Origin: Venturia oleaginea
Lineage: Eukaryota; Ascomycota; Dothideomycetes; Venturiales; Venturiaceae
DNA: 64,000 nt
Assembly (NCBI GenBank): GCA_013176395.1
Contig: JABMLP010000011.1
Location: forward strand, 186,001 to 250,000
Reading direction: 5' to 3'
Part shown: positions 31,771 through 42,879 of the stretch, one piece after another
How positions within the stretch are numbered: position 1 is the stretch's first letter
How the letters are laid out: the number at the start of each line of letters is the position of its first letter
Made by a program: the position numbers and the translations under genes
Notes under the pieces: generated by a model
Databases searched by the model: none
The model's input: the letters and a program-made list of their open reading frames with translations, nothing else
Told to the model about the DNA's origin: nothing

Positions 31771-33218
31771 ACTGTGACGGGTTAAGATCATGCCAGGATA
31801 CCAGGGAAAACCACCCAAATGTGAAATCCAATCTAGCTAAAGAGAAAAAGATAGATACACGATTGCAAACTCCTCTTGAAGGAGATGCCAAGCCATTCAA
31901 AAGCTTGCTCTAAAATTATTCCGAGGCTTGACAGCTAGGTCCTCAAGCACTATAGAGAGATAGGCAAAACCTAGATAAAAGCCCAAGTGTCACGGGGCGG
32001 GTTCGGGTATCAGGAGGAAGGAGCAGCAGCAGGAACAGGTATCATTCAACAGGCTACATACGAACTGGCAGGCAAACCAACAGGCAGGTTTGACGACAGG
32101 ACGTAGCTCAAAGATCTACGAATTGGTTGAAGCCACGTAGGCTTTAAAACCTTTCCTCGGCAGAACTCCGGTTCTGCCTTGATCACGTGCCGGGGGGCAC
32201 CCCGTTAAACGGATCTTTGAGGATCATGTGCGTGTTCATGGATAAGCCGTTCATGGATGAACGCTCAAGGGATGATCGTTCATGAGTGAACGTTCATCGG
32301 TGAACGTTCATGGGGTGAATGTTCATTGCTGAACAGTCTTGGCATGAACACTGGATTTCTTAGGAGATGGGATTTCTAAGGAGATGGGGTTTCTATATCT
32401 AGGACGAGACTCTGCTCCCTCAGAGATCTCGTAGTTCTAATCTCTAGTTTACTTCCATAGTAATCTCTAGTTACTTCGCTATTGCTTTAGTTATCTTAGC
32501 ACAATTCACGACTCTTATATCTTACAAACTTCGCTTCACTTGTTTGATACGATATTGTCGCCCAGCACTATTTGAACCCCACTGTACGGATTAGCCAAAT
32601 CCAGCTATATTACTTGAGTCATAGTCTCTGCGTAATACCCGTTCTATAGCAAAGTAATTATAGAGGTTTTGTTACGCAGAGTGTGACGGCACGGCGTGGC
32701 TATCCTGCAGTCACGTTACTTCGTGGCCTTAGCGTGGCGTGCACAGCCACCTGTGGCTAAAGCGCTCCATCTTTGCGCTTTCGAGGTCTTTTGCTCTCTA
32801 CTGATGATTTTATTATCACACCCAGTACTTAGAGCAATAGACCTATTTATGACCTCTTTTGCTTGCCGTGACATTATATTAGGTCTATCTTTTGCCTGGG
32901 AAGGCCATTGCACGTACCTATCGTGTATTATCCGCAACTGTTGACGCAGACACCGAAAACTGCGCAGGTCAACACGAACCTTGAGACTCTACGAAAAGTC
33001 TCTGCACCTTAAGGCCCTACGAAAAGCTTTCGAACTTGAGACTCTTGAAAAGTCTTTGAAGTCCCGCGAACAGCTTCACGAACAAAGAAAATTGACGCTT
33101 TCAACACGAGAGACTGCGCTCAAAAGAACCCAGAACCCGACTTGCTAGCGACAGCCGACCCCCGACCGACGAACCTTACGAACCTCCGACCGACGAAATC
33201 CTCAAACTCTACCTCAGA
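31771..33218. other. leader / possible LTR region of the gypsy element
   Basis: Non-coding sequence before the gag ORF. It contains the 14-bp dyad array (32235-32350) and two TGTGACGG starts (31771 and 32684) that resemble fungal LTR beginnings. I found no second copy in the window, so LTR limits and primer site cannot be fixed. Confidence 0.3.
32235..32350. repeat. iterated 14-bp dyad, GTTCAT-NN-GTGAAC
   Basis: GTTCAT occurs at 32235, 32250, 32279, 32293, 32307 and 32322, and TGAAC-type halves lie between them. Full dyads include GTTCATGAGTGAAC and GTTCATCGGTGAAC. Spacing is 14-15 bp in the central part. Each unit is nearly self-complementary, so the tract could bind a dimeric protein repeatedly or fold. 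Confidence 0.85.
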
Positions 33219-34727
33219 ATGACTACCCTCTATGAAGGTGATACGCGCCTTACCCTATTGCGGGATGGAGTCGTCGACATTGTAGAGATGTCAGACTTGA
33301 CCAAGGTAGTCCCTACACGAGAGAATTCCAATGATGACTCTCAGACGCGATATGGATACCTTAAGTTGCCAGGAACTAAGCCTCTTATGAGAAATGTGGA
33401 CTTCCAAAAGGACAAGCTACCTATACAGGCCGACGAAATCAAGGCCGCAATGCTTACCAACTCCTATACATTCGCAGCTCAAGTTATCAAATGGAACCGA
33501 AAAGAACAAGCCTGGACAGCACAGATACCGATTTTACGAGAAATCACTGAGCAGGTAGTCGACCGAGCAAAGCAACTGTACGACACCGATGTAGGTTCTC
33601 TACAGAGACCCAAGTAGCCAACTTGAAAGATGATTTGGAAGTCAGCCAGACAGAAACTACCATAGCAGAGACGTGCAATGCGGACTTGACGTCCCGCGTT
33701 AAAGACTTAGAAACACAGTTGGCTACTGCAGAAAAGCTGAAGGCAGAATGGTTCGAGAAGCACCACGAGACCTTGGTCAAGAATCAAGAGTTAACCAAGC
33801 GGCTGATGAATGGAGAAGGTGGTGGTAGCAGCAACGATTCCTTCTCAAACCTAAAGAGTAGTCTCCGCCTCCCAAATTCCGATGAACTGTCAGAGAAGTC
33901 TACCGCAAAGGACTGGAAGCACTGGAATATGAACATGCGCAACAAGATCAGTCAGGAAAAGTACGATGATGCCGGTGCCAAAGCCTACATCCTGAACCGA
34001 GTGAAGGGAGGTGCCAAAGATGCCATCATAGTTCTACATAATGCCCTAGGCATGGAACTGGATAAACTGACTACTGAGCATATGTTTGAAGCTATGCGCA
34101 AGCGATTCCAGTGCCCATTCGAACTGTGCAATGCGAAGAAAGCCTACAGGGACCTCCAGATGCGACAATACGGCGACCTCCATGAGTTTAAGAACAACTT
34201 CCTTACCCTGGCAGCAGAGGCCCAGGTGCCTAAGGACAACTACAAGAGGATTTCTTCGAGAAGCTGTACAGCAGATTGCAAGAAGGACTAGCACGAGAAG
34301 CCGACGACCTAGAGGTGTCCTTCGCATTACTATGCAGTCAGCAGCCAGCATCTCTCGCACCTACAAGGCAGCTTATGAGAAGCGACAAGCAGAGATTAGG
34401 AAGACTGCGGAAAAGAAGAACGACAAGAAGCCATCTGGTGCATTAGGCAATGGAGGCAACGGTAACAACAGCAGCCAGAATAGCTCAAGGCCTGGCTCAT
34501 CTGGGGCTGAATTCCCCATCCGCAACGCGCAGACCGCTATGGATTCTGGAAGCTATCGCAACTTCGGACTCGACAAAGACGAAGCCATAAAGCGCGCCAA
34601 AGAAGGACGCTACTTCAAATGTGGAAACGCAGGACACCGAGCTCGAGGATGCAACCAACAGCAGGTGAATGAACTGAATGCGGAAACCGGTGCTCTAATT
34701 ATCTCAGAACAGCCAAAAAACTTGTAG
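33219..34727 (+). pseudogene. gypsy gag with CCHC-type knuckle, frameshifted
   Basis: Gag packages element RNA. It begins MTTLYEGDTRLTLLRDG and breaks near 33605 (the sense continues as QVANLKDDLEVSQTETT in another frame), again near 34250, and again near 34340. The middle has the usual gag features: STAKDWKHWNMNMRNKISQE and CNAKKAYRDLQMRQYGDLHE. The last part has a knuckle-like GRYFKCGNAGHRARGCNQQ in which the first Cys of CX2CX4HX4C is Tyr. Frame changes rather than splice sites explain the breaks. Confidence 0.75.
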
Positions 34728-36582
34728 GCCTGGTAGAAGTCACCCAACCAGGTCCTTTCAATCGCGATCTCGAATTTCGATATATGGTGCAGGAACTTGA
34801 CCTTTCAAAGGTCTTTGGAGGAACCCCTCTCGCTTTTGACTGCATTGTGTATTTCAACGGACTGGCCGTGAAACTGAAGGCATTAGTGGACACAAGTGCC
34901 AATGGATATGCATTCATGAACCGACGACGAGCAGAGACTCCGCAAGACTTTTCAGGAAGTGATTCGAAAACCATTACCACAAGCAGCAGTGGCAACTGGT
35001 TACGCCAATGGTGCCAAAGAGGACATTACTTATGCGACCCTCCTCCACCTGGAACTGCAGGGCAGACAGGAATACAACATCCCATTTCTGGAAGTGTCAC
35101 TTGGGCATCACGATATCATTCTAGGAAGAGCTTGGCTGGCCCACAATCGGGTTCTGCCAGACTGTGAGCTACACCGATTGATTTGGAAAGGAGATGGGAG
35201 GCCCAAGGAACAGCCTATCCAGCGAAGGGTTGTTATTGACTTGAGTCCATTCACTGTGACTACCTCAGCCCACACGATCAGAAAGAACATTCTGCGCAGA
35301 CACAATAGAATGGATGCTCAGGATAAGCAGATTACTGATGGAAAAAATGAGTATGCTTCGAAGGCAGGCTAGGTCAGATGCGGACAAAGTTTTATCGCAA
35401 ACTATGCGGCAATCGACGTTTCTCAACGATTCTGAGTCTGTGGACCTGTCTGACGCGAAAGTAACACGAGACTTCCGCGAGCCTACCACGCCCCAACTAG
35501 ATCGACTCTACCAACCTCCATCCGTTGTGAACGCCGAAGAAGATGCTGAAGATGACTACTTTGGCTCAGTAGGTGACAGCGACAGCGACAGCGACAGCGA
35601 CAGCGGCTGCTCTAATCTCTTGGACCTCTCAGACCTCGAGGAGGAATCCGATTCCAACGATTTTGAGGACCTCCCTACAACGCATAATACACCATTTGAA
35701 TGGGACAGAAGCAAGGCATATAAGGCCATGGATAATGAGATATGTAGGAAGGCCCATCAGGCTTTTATTGCCGAACTGAATTTCCCCCCGAGGAGTCCTG
35801 TGGATATTGATCTCAACTTGATTAGTGCCCCAGCATTTCGGTCGAATCTCAAAGACGAACAAGCAGTCGCTGGTGCAATATCTCTTCATGAGGTGGAACT
35901 GCTAATCTGTCAGAAGACTGCTGACTTGGAAAGCTCACTGCATGACTCTCTAGCACAGTATGAGGACAGACTGAAGATTGCTCTTGCTGCTATCGAAGGC
36001 AAGCTTCCTGAAGATGAAACCCCTGAAATGAAGGAACTCATTGCACAGAAATTTCCAGGGAAGCACCAAACTTTTGTGGACGTCTTCTCAGAAGCAGATT
36101 CCAATCGTTTAACAGACCACAAGAAAGGAGTGGACCATGTCATTGAGCTGGAAGACAAGAATGTTGTACCTGGGTATTGTCCTCTCTACAACATGTCTCT
36201 GGATGAGCTGTTGTTTGTCAAGGAATGGCTCCTACGGAATCTGGAGTCAGGCTTTATCGAGACAAGTTCATCGCCTTTTCCATCACCAATTATCATTGTC
36301 AAGAAGCCGACTCCTGCGGGGGAGAAGCAGAAATACCGATTCTCTATTGACTACCGCAAACTCAATGCGCTGTCAAAGAGGGATAGGTATCCCATCCCAC
36401 TGATTGGAGAGACTATGAACCGATTGTCAAAAGCCAAGGTATTCACCAAACTAGATATCAGGCAGGCGTTTCATCGCATTCGCATGGCTACTGATTCTGA
36501 GGATCTCACGACATTTCGGACTAGGTATGGCAGCTTCAAATGCAAAGTCATGATGGAAGGGTTGGCCAATGGACCTGCTACC
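34728..36582 (+). pseudogene. gypsy protease and partial reverse transcriptase
   Basis: A protease-like active site (LKALVDTSANGYAF) lies near 34880-34920, with a frame change after it. The retropepsin tail HDIILGRAWLAHN follows in frame with the ORF ending at 35372. The frame 35314-36636 carries an acidic spacer (DSDSDSDSDS), EFPEADSNRL-like linker text (VFSEADSNRLTDHK), and RT start signatures ETSSSPFPSPIIIVKKP, YRFSIDYRKLNALS and FTKLDIRQAFHRIRMA. It is cut off before the YVDD box. The last ~18 residues of that ORF are read from pogo sequence. Confidence 0.8.
35570..35608 (+). repeat. GACAGC microsatellite in gypsy pol spacer
   Basis: Perfect GACAGC iterations encoding alternating Asp-Ser. 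They lie in the spacer between protease and reverse transcriptase. Confidence 0.85.
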
Positions 36583-38109
36583 GATATATCCTCGATCTCG
36601 ATTCGCGAGGATTCGCACCCCGGCTGTGTGAGGTGACAGATATGGCGGGTAAACTGCTGGGTGTACGCGGTGGAGAGCCAGTAGGCAAAAATGGGCTGAG
36701 AGATTCGTAACGCGCTCAGATGAGCTCAAGGTAGCCTTCAATCGAGCAAAGAATAGGCAGAGGATACTATAGGAAGATCCAGAGATTATTGGCGCGTGGT
36801 TCAAGCTCGTTGCAGACACCAAGGCAAAGTAGGCCGTCCACAATGAGGATACGCACAACTTTGACGAGATTGGCTTCCAGATGGGCGTTATTGGGTCAAT
36901 GAAGGTCGTTACAGCCTCTTGAAGACGTACAAGGCCTGAACTCATCCAGCCGGGCGATCGCGAATGGGTTACGGTTATTCAGAGCATCTGCGCAGCTGGG
37001 TATGCGACCCCGCCATTCATTATCTATAAAGGACGCATTCACATCTCTGCGTGGTATGAGGAGGCAGATATATAGCGCAATTGGAAGCTTTCAGTCTCTG
37101 AGAACGGCTGGACAAACAACGCGCTGGGTCTTGAGTGGTTGAAGCACTTTGACGCGCATACAAAGGCGCGTCAAGTAGGGGGGTATAGGCTGCTCATCTT
37201 GGACGGCCATGAGAGCCATCTCAACCAGGATTTCAAGGACTACTGCCTCGAACATTAGATCCTAACGCTCTGTATGCCACCGCACTCGTCGCATATACTC
37301 CAGCCTCTTGACGTGGTCTGCTTCTCGCTATTAAAGCGCAAGTACTCCCAACGCGTCCGGAACTTGGCACGCCGACGCGTGTACCATATCAACAAGGAAG
37401 GCTTTCTCCCTGCCTTTAAAGACGCGTTTTTCGACGTGTTCGCGGAAGAGAATTGTCGAAAGGCCTTTGAGGCCGTAGGGCTAGTCCCTATCAACGCGCA
37501 GGTAGTTTTGGATCGGCTTGAAGTACGGCTACGTACCCCACCAGCACCCTCACCAAAGGAGACGCCGTGGTAGTCGAAGACTTCAAGCAGTACTCAAGAA
37601 TTTGGATTTCAATCCAAGCTCGTAAGCGAGTCTTTTACTCGGTCACCAGTTACTGCGCAGGCAGGCTTTTCCCAGCTTGTTAAAGGCGCTGAATTGATGC
37701 TACACCAGAACGCTCTACTTTTTGCACGAAACCACGAGCTTGAAGAGCAATTAGCAGTAATGACGAAGCGAAAATGGCGCAAAAGGAAGCGGATCCAGCA
37801 AGGTGGTACTGTAGAGTATGGGACTGCAGCAGCGCGGGTAGCTGCTGAGGCGTCTGTTGCGCCTCAGGGATCAAAGAATACTGTAGTAGTGGTGATCAAG
37901 GAACAGCCCGACCAACTCAAAGGCGCTGTGGGAACTGCGGCGCGACTGGGCACAATGCGCGAACGTGTAAAATGGATATTGAGATATCTTCTGAATCAGA
38001 TAGCAGCACGACGGACTTGGAATCTATTGTTGATAGCGATAAATATGAAGAGTCGTACCATGAGTTGGTCGTGCCAAGGAAAAGTGGCCGGCTCGGTGGT
38101 GGAATACGT
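36583..38109 (+). pseudogene. 5'-truncated pogo-type transposase copy
   Basis: Homologous to the transposase at 56727-58469, beginning at YILDLDSRGFAPRLCEV and running to the 3' terminal repeat at 38071-38109. Stops and small frameshifts are scattered; for example, the frame is broken near 36690, 36770 and 37075. The DDE regions are still readable (LLILDGHESHLNQDFKDYC, PPHSSHILQPLDVVCFS). It lacks the N-terminal DNA-binding region and 5' TIR. At the position where the full copy has a TGA stop, this copy has TGG (Trp). The sequence joins directly to gypsy RT at 36583. Confidence 0.85.
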
Positions 38110-38276
38110 TGCGTGTTTTGAGGATAATTTTTATATATGGTCTACCTCCGCCAAAACCCTATCACTCCAAAATTGGGTAACCTTACGTATATCGTAAGAT
38201 GCAGATCCCTTTACTACATGGCACATGTGTAATCTCGTCTCCCCGAGTATTTAAGAGCGCCCGACGCACATCAAGC
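38110..38276. other. short spacer between pogo remnant and copia element
   Basis: About 165 bp of unassigned sequence. Its last five bases (CAAGC, 38272-38276) are the target-site duplication of the copia element. Confidence 0.6.
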
Positions 38277-38405
38277 TGTCAAAAGGTAGATGAAGCAGAC
38301 TGAAGTCTGAATTGATGATCGTGGGCATGCCCATATATATACACGATTGAGGGGCTCGTGCTCAAGCTAGTACAAATGAGGTGAATGAAATGAGTTCATT
38401 TGACA
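38277..38405 (-). repeat. copia 3' LTR (129 bp)
   Basis: TG...CA ended, identical by eye to 43767-43895. A C/G-run (CCCCCC, i.e. GGGGGG on the element strand) lies directly inside at about 38407-38412, the usual polypurine tract position. Confidence 0.95.
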
Positions 38406-38571
38406 GCCCCCCTGCTTGAGACAGAATGAGATCGTGCAAATGAGTTGAATCCATTGAAAGATCCTGAAAGACCAAGGAGAATGCCAGCAGACATAGAGGA
38501 GAGAGATTGAGACCGCCAGCAGGCTAACCACATTGAGATAATATAATGATCAGAAAGTGCCGCCAGTCGAC

Positions 38572-40695
38572 TCAGAATGAGGGCCATGGAATCGCGTCAA
38601 TCATGATGCCCAGGGCGGCCCTGAAGTTTTCGAATGTGGGCCTTGGCAGGCCTTTGGTGAGGCCGTCGGCGACCATCTTTGCAGTCCGTATGTACTTGAG
38701 AATGATGGAACCTTTGGCGACCTTCTCTCGAATCCAGTGATGCTTTGCGTCGATAGCCTTGTTGCGGCCGTGTGATTGTGGGTTCTTGGCGAGAGCAATG
38801 GCGCCTTGATTGTCAGCATAGATGACTGTAGTGGTAGGACCGAATTCGGGGTTGATCTCGTGAAGTAGTCGCTGCAGCCAAATGGCCTCTTTTGCTGCAT
38901 TCGTTTGACCAATGTATTCGGCCTCACAAGTGGAGAGTGACACTGTAGCTTGTCGTTTGGATGACCAGCTAATTGCTCCACTGCCGATGTTGAAAAGATA
39001 TCCAGATGTTGATCGCCTTGTACCGACGTCGCCAGCCCAGTCAGAGTCAGTGAAGCCTACCAGGTTTTCGAGTTCACCTTTGTAGACGAGTGAGGCAGAG
39101 ATGGTACCTTTGAGGTAGCGAAAGATGTCTTCCACCAAGGACCAATGTGCGATGGTTGGATTGGCCGCAAAGCGACTGACGAGAGAGACTGCAAAGGCAA
39201 TATCAGGCCGGGTACCGAGCATTGCATACATGAGTGACCCGACAGCGGATTGATATTTAGTTCTGAACTGAGGGTCTGCACGGTAGTCTTCTTTGGCGGG
39301 TTCAGGGCGGCAAGATGGGTTGATTGGAATGGGTTTTGGATAACAATCGGAGAAGGCATGATCCTCGAGAATCTTCGTGATGTATGCAGTTTGGTTAATT
39401 GCAATTGAGCGATTCTGACGATCCCTCTGAAGTGCCATGCCGAGATAGAACTTTGCCGGCCCTAGGTCAGTCATCTGAAAGCGCTTGTGCAAGGCATCTT
39501 TCAGAAGATTGATCTCGTTCATATCGGGCCCAACAAGCAGAAGATCGTCAACATAGATAGCGACGAACAGCTGTCCTTTGTGGAAGACACTGAAGTCACT
39601 ATCTAGCATTGAGAACCCGAGAGAGACAAGGAATGCGGATAGAGTTTCATACCAAACCCTAGGTGCCTGCTTGAGGCCGTATAATGCACGATTGAGCCGA
39701 CAGTAGTCATCACCAACCTCGAAGCCACGAGGTTGACAAACGAAGATAGTTTCATCAACCTCGCCATAGAGAAAGGCAGTTTTGACGTCCATCTGCTCAA
39801 TCTCCCAGTCAAGGGAGGCAGCAATAGCAAAGAGAGCTTTGTATGTCATCGGCTTTACCACAGAGGCAAAGGTATCATGGAAGTTAATGCCGAATTCCTG
39901 CTCGAAACCTCTCACCACGTATCTTGCCTTAAATCTCAGCACAGTGCCGTCGGCACCGCGCTTCAATTTGAACGCCCATTTACCCGTCAGTGGCCTTGCG
40001 CCCTCTGGGAGTGTTGTGAGTGTCCAGACGTTGTTGTCATCTATTGAATGCATCTCCTCCTTCATCGCCTTGAGCCATTGAGGAGCATAAGGTGATGACA
40101 TGGCTTGATTGTATGTTGTAGGCTCGAATGGCTCAGTAGAGGCTGCGAGGCTTAGGAAGGAGAGGAGGCAGTAGGCAGAGGATTTGGCGATATTGGCGTG
40201 AAAGGCGAGGGTTGCTTGCTCCTCAGTAACAACAATAGGTTCGCGATCGTGGGTAGGCTTATATTCATCAATGAGCTTCGCAATTTCTGTGGCTTTGTTG
40301 ACGCTGTACAGGCCAATAAATGAGTTAAGGCCTGCAGCCTCACGGGCTCTCTTGCTTGGGCGATCTGGGCGACGTGTTCTCACCGCGACGGAGTGGGATT
40401 CTCGTGGTGGCGCGTCACCCATCACTGATGGAGGGTCAGAGAGGTTAGAGGAGTCAGAGTTTTCGGAATCTGGGAGAGTAGCCTCTTCGCGAGCCTGGTG
40501 GCTCAACGCGTTGAGGGGTTGGTGAGCGAGAGAGATGACCAGGTTGTTCAATGGGTGTGGTTGAGATGGGGAGTTGATGATGATAAGTGATAGGTTGGCG
40601 GCGCTTGATGGATTCGTCGGCGTGAAAGGTTGATGTACGAATGATGCGACCATTTTCGAGCAAGACTTTGTAGATGCTGTGGCCATCGAAGCCAA
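38572..40695 (-). CDS. copia reverse transcriptase and RNase H
   Basis: Second half of copia pol, 707 codons. RT motifs in order: WAFKLKRGADGTVLRFKARY, FASVVKPMTYKALFAIAA, EQMDVKTAFLYGEVDE (catalytic Asp), RALYGLKQAPRVWYE, and the YVDDLLLVG box. RNase H follows: GFTDSDWAGDVGTRRSTSGY, STCEAEYIGQTNAAKEA, YADNQGAIALAKNP and DAKHHWIREKV. It overlaps the upstream ORF by about 240 nt in a different frame. Copia elements normally use one continuous ORF, so a frame change lies between 40454 and 40695. The first ~150 codons of this ORF are Ser/Pro-rich linker. The domains look complete. Confidence 0.93.
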   Translation of the reverse strand: MASMATASTKSCSKMVASFVHQPFTPTNPSSAANLSLIIINSPSQPHPLNNLVISLAHQPLNALSHQAREEATLPDSENSDSSNLSDPPSVMGDAPPRESHSVAVRTRRPDRPSKRAREAAGLNSFIGLYSVNKATEIAKLIDEYKPTHDREPIVVTEEQATLAFHANIAKSSAYCLLSFLSLAASTEPFEPTTYNQAMSSPYAPQWLKAMKEEMHSIDDNNVWTLTTLPEGARPLTGKWAFKLKRGADGTVLRFKARYVVRGFEQEFGINFHDTFASVVKPMTYKALFAIAASLDWEIEQMDVKTAFLYGEVDETIFVCQPRGFEVGDDYCRLNRALYGLKQAPRVWYETLSAFLVSLGFSMLDSDFSVFHKGQLFVAIYVDDLLLVGPDMNEINLLKDALHKRFQMTDLGPAKFYLGMALQRDRQNRSIAINQTAYITKILEDHAFSDCYPKPIPINPSCRPEPAKEDYRADPQFRTKYQSAVGSLMYAMLGTRPDIAFAVSLVSRFAANPTIAHWSLVEDIFRYLKGTISASLVYKGELENLVGFTDSDWAGDVGTRRSTSGYLFNIGSGAISWSSKRQATVSLSTCEAEYIGQTNAAKEAIWLQRLLHEINPEFGPTTTVIYADNQGAIALAKNPQSHGRNKAIDAKHHWIREKVAKGSIILKYIRTAKMVADGLTKGLPRPTFENFRAALGIMIDAIPWPSF

Positions 40696-42826
40696 CGAAT
40701 TTGCCTGCTAGGGAGCGATCTGTGAAGCCTTTGGTCTTCCTTGTGATGGCCCAGCCGTTGCTACCAAAGATGAGCATATTGGAGACTGCGGGAGCAATGG
40801 AGGTCCAGGCCTCAAAGATGGTCATTGTAAGGCTGGGATGGGGTCCTAAGACGCGTACAAAGTTGGCGTAGGCATATGCGAGAGGCCAGTACTTGGTAGG
40901 AAGTTGTGAGGCAATCATCATAGGGTTTGCCATTGACGAGATGACGCCGTTGAAGCGCTCGGATCGAGGATTCTGCTCAGGATTGTATGGAGTCGTGCAG
41001 TGGTGAGTGATTCCCTGAGAGAGAAGTACGGCTTCATCTGCTGATTTAACGTATTCTCCTCCATTGTCAGTTTGGTAGAAATGAATTCGCATAGTAGCAG
41101 TCTCGTGGGTGAGCTTGAATTGCTGGAAGAGAGCAAACACCTCATCTTTATGCTTCATGAAATGGACCTCAGAATAGCCAGTATAGTCATCAATAAAGCT
41201 GACAACCCATAGTTCTCCTCGAAAACCACGCGTTGGGTAGGGCCCAGTGACATCTGAATGGATTAGGTCGAGTTTGAAGCGCCCTCTCATGATGTGACCA
41301 GTGTGAGGTGTCCTCTTCATCTTCCCAAGCATGCAGGCTTCGCATGGAGGTTGGCGATCGATAGGTCTTGAGAGGTCCATTCCTGTCACCATCTTTTCGA
41401 GAGCGCGAATGCGTGGAGGACTGATGTGTGCAAGCCTTTCATGCCAGAGTTGTAATGTATCTGAATTGATGGCTGCAAAAGATACGGGTTGACGGCGAAG
41501 ATGGAGAGGGAAGACGCCATTGACGCGACCGGTGGTGAATGTGAACTTATCTGGGATATAGATTTTGAAGCCTGATGTGTCAACTGAGAAGTTGACGCCT
41601 TTAGAGAGAAGTTGGTCAAAGGAAAGCAGATTAACACCTGCCTCAGGGCAATGTTCGACTCCATGAAAGTCTACAGGGCGAAATGAGCCTTTGGTAGTGG
41701 TGACCCAGAGTCTGACTGTGCCTGTACCGATGACTTTTGCTGTAGAGCCAGAGAGACCACTGAATTGACGCTGTTGAGATGGAGGAAGGGCGCGATATTC
41801 GACGAATGCAGAGCGATCCCAGGTAAGGTGACGGCCGCAGGCGCTGTCCAGCAGCCATTGGTGAAGAAGGTCAGTCCAAGGGAAGTCCTCTCGAGCCATT
41901 AAGGCGGTAACTTTCTTGGTATCTGGCTTCTTGGTGTCTTTGGTATCAGCGCGAGGTCTCTTCTGTTGATTCTGGTTGCCTTTCTGATTGTGAAAGCATT
42001 CGTGCTTGGTATGGAATGCGCGGTTGCATTTGGTACAATAAGATGCGTGGATTTTGACTGTATCACCGATGACTTCTTCGCTGTACACGCCTTTTCGCAC
42101 AAAGGTAGTTGGAAGGGAAGGAATGGAGGGTTGAATGACCATTGCAGCGACTGTAGAGTGGGTGTTAAGATGACTACGCTCCTCGTTCCTGACGCGATGA
42201 ACGGTTTCTTCGAAGGAGATTGGGTCATTCTTTTCAGTCTTGAGGATGTTGGCAGTCTGATTGAAGGTACTGATAAAGGTATCGAAGGCAGGGCCAAGGT
42301 TACCTAGGTAATGTTGGACGATAAAGGGTACTGGAAGCACGACGTCTGAGTTGAGTTCGTCGAAGGCGCGGATAATACGTCTGAAGTCTTCGGTGTAGGA
42401 AAGAAGGTCTGGAGAGTTCGAATATGAGAGGTTGTTCCATTCCCTGCATAGTTCTGCGAATGTGCCGGCGCCCTGAGGTCTGAATCTCTTAAGCAGCTCA
42501 TCGCAGAGCTTCTTGACAGTGTCAAACTTAGGATCCTTCACCCAGGACTTAGCTTCTGTTCCGAGACGCGTGCGAAGGGCGGAGAGAGCAAGTCTTTGTG
42601 ATTTCTTCCATACGACCGATTAGTCTGGGGTTGTAGAGTTTCGAGTAGTGACGCCTTCGACGGTAGGAGGTAAGATGGGATTGTCAAGGATAAGTTCGAA
42701 ATCCTGGTGGAGAAGATAGGTGTCCACCAGTTCAATCCACATAGTAACAGAATAACCATCCTGAAGTATTGGTATGTCTTTGAATTTGAAGGATCCAGAG
42801 CCGAATCCGGCTTGAGTTTCAGCCAT
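40454..42826 (-). pseudogene. copia gag-protease-integrase ORF with one in-frame TAA
   Basis: Starts at ATG 42826 (MAETQAGFGSGSFKF). A TAA at 42622-42620 interrupts gag after 68 codons, and the same frame continues to 40454. Gag has CDELLKRFRPQGAGTFAELC and a His/Cys region (YCTKCNRAFHTKHECFH) of CX2CX4HX4C-like spacing. Protease is WLLDSACGRHLTWD. Integrase has the HHCC region (LWHERLAHISPPRI to CEACMLGKMKRTPH) and a DDE core with DVTGPYPTRGF, YQTDNGGEY and NPRSERFNGV. The usual E helix is therefore shifted (PRSER) but acceptable. The stop fits a CAA to TAA change. Translation would need readthrough or a later start. Confidence 0.9.
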
Positions 42827-42879
42827 GAGTGTAGATTGAGAATATGAAGACTTAGTGATTGTATCGCATCGTCGCAGTC

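Larger units (their letters stand above)
33219..36582 (+). mobile_element. Ty3/gypsy retrotransposon, 5' part only, decayed
   Basis: Order on plus is gag, zinc knuckle, aspartic protease, then reverse transcriptase up to about the middle of the RT fold. It stops abruptly where pogo sequence begins. Several frameshifts interrupt it. The RNase H, integrase and 3' LTR are absent, so this is a dead relic. It is a different lineage from the chromovirus fragment at 3351. Confidence 0.85.

Noticed and set aside
32684..32960. 5' LTR of the gypsy element starting TGTGACGGC
   Set aside because: No second copy in the window and no clear primer site; similarity to the TGTGACGGC at 2668 ends after about ten bases.
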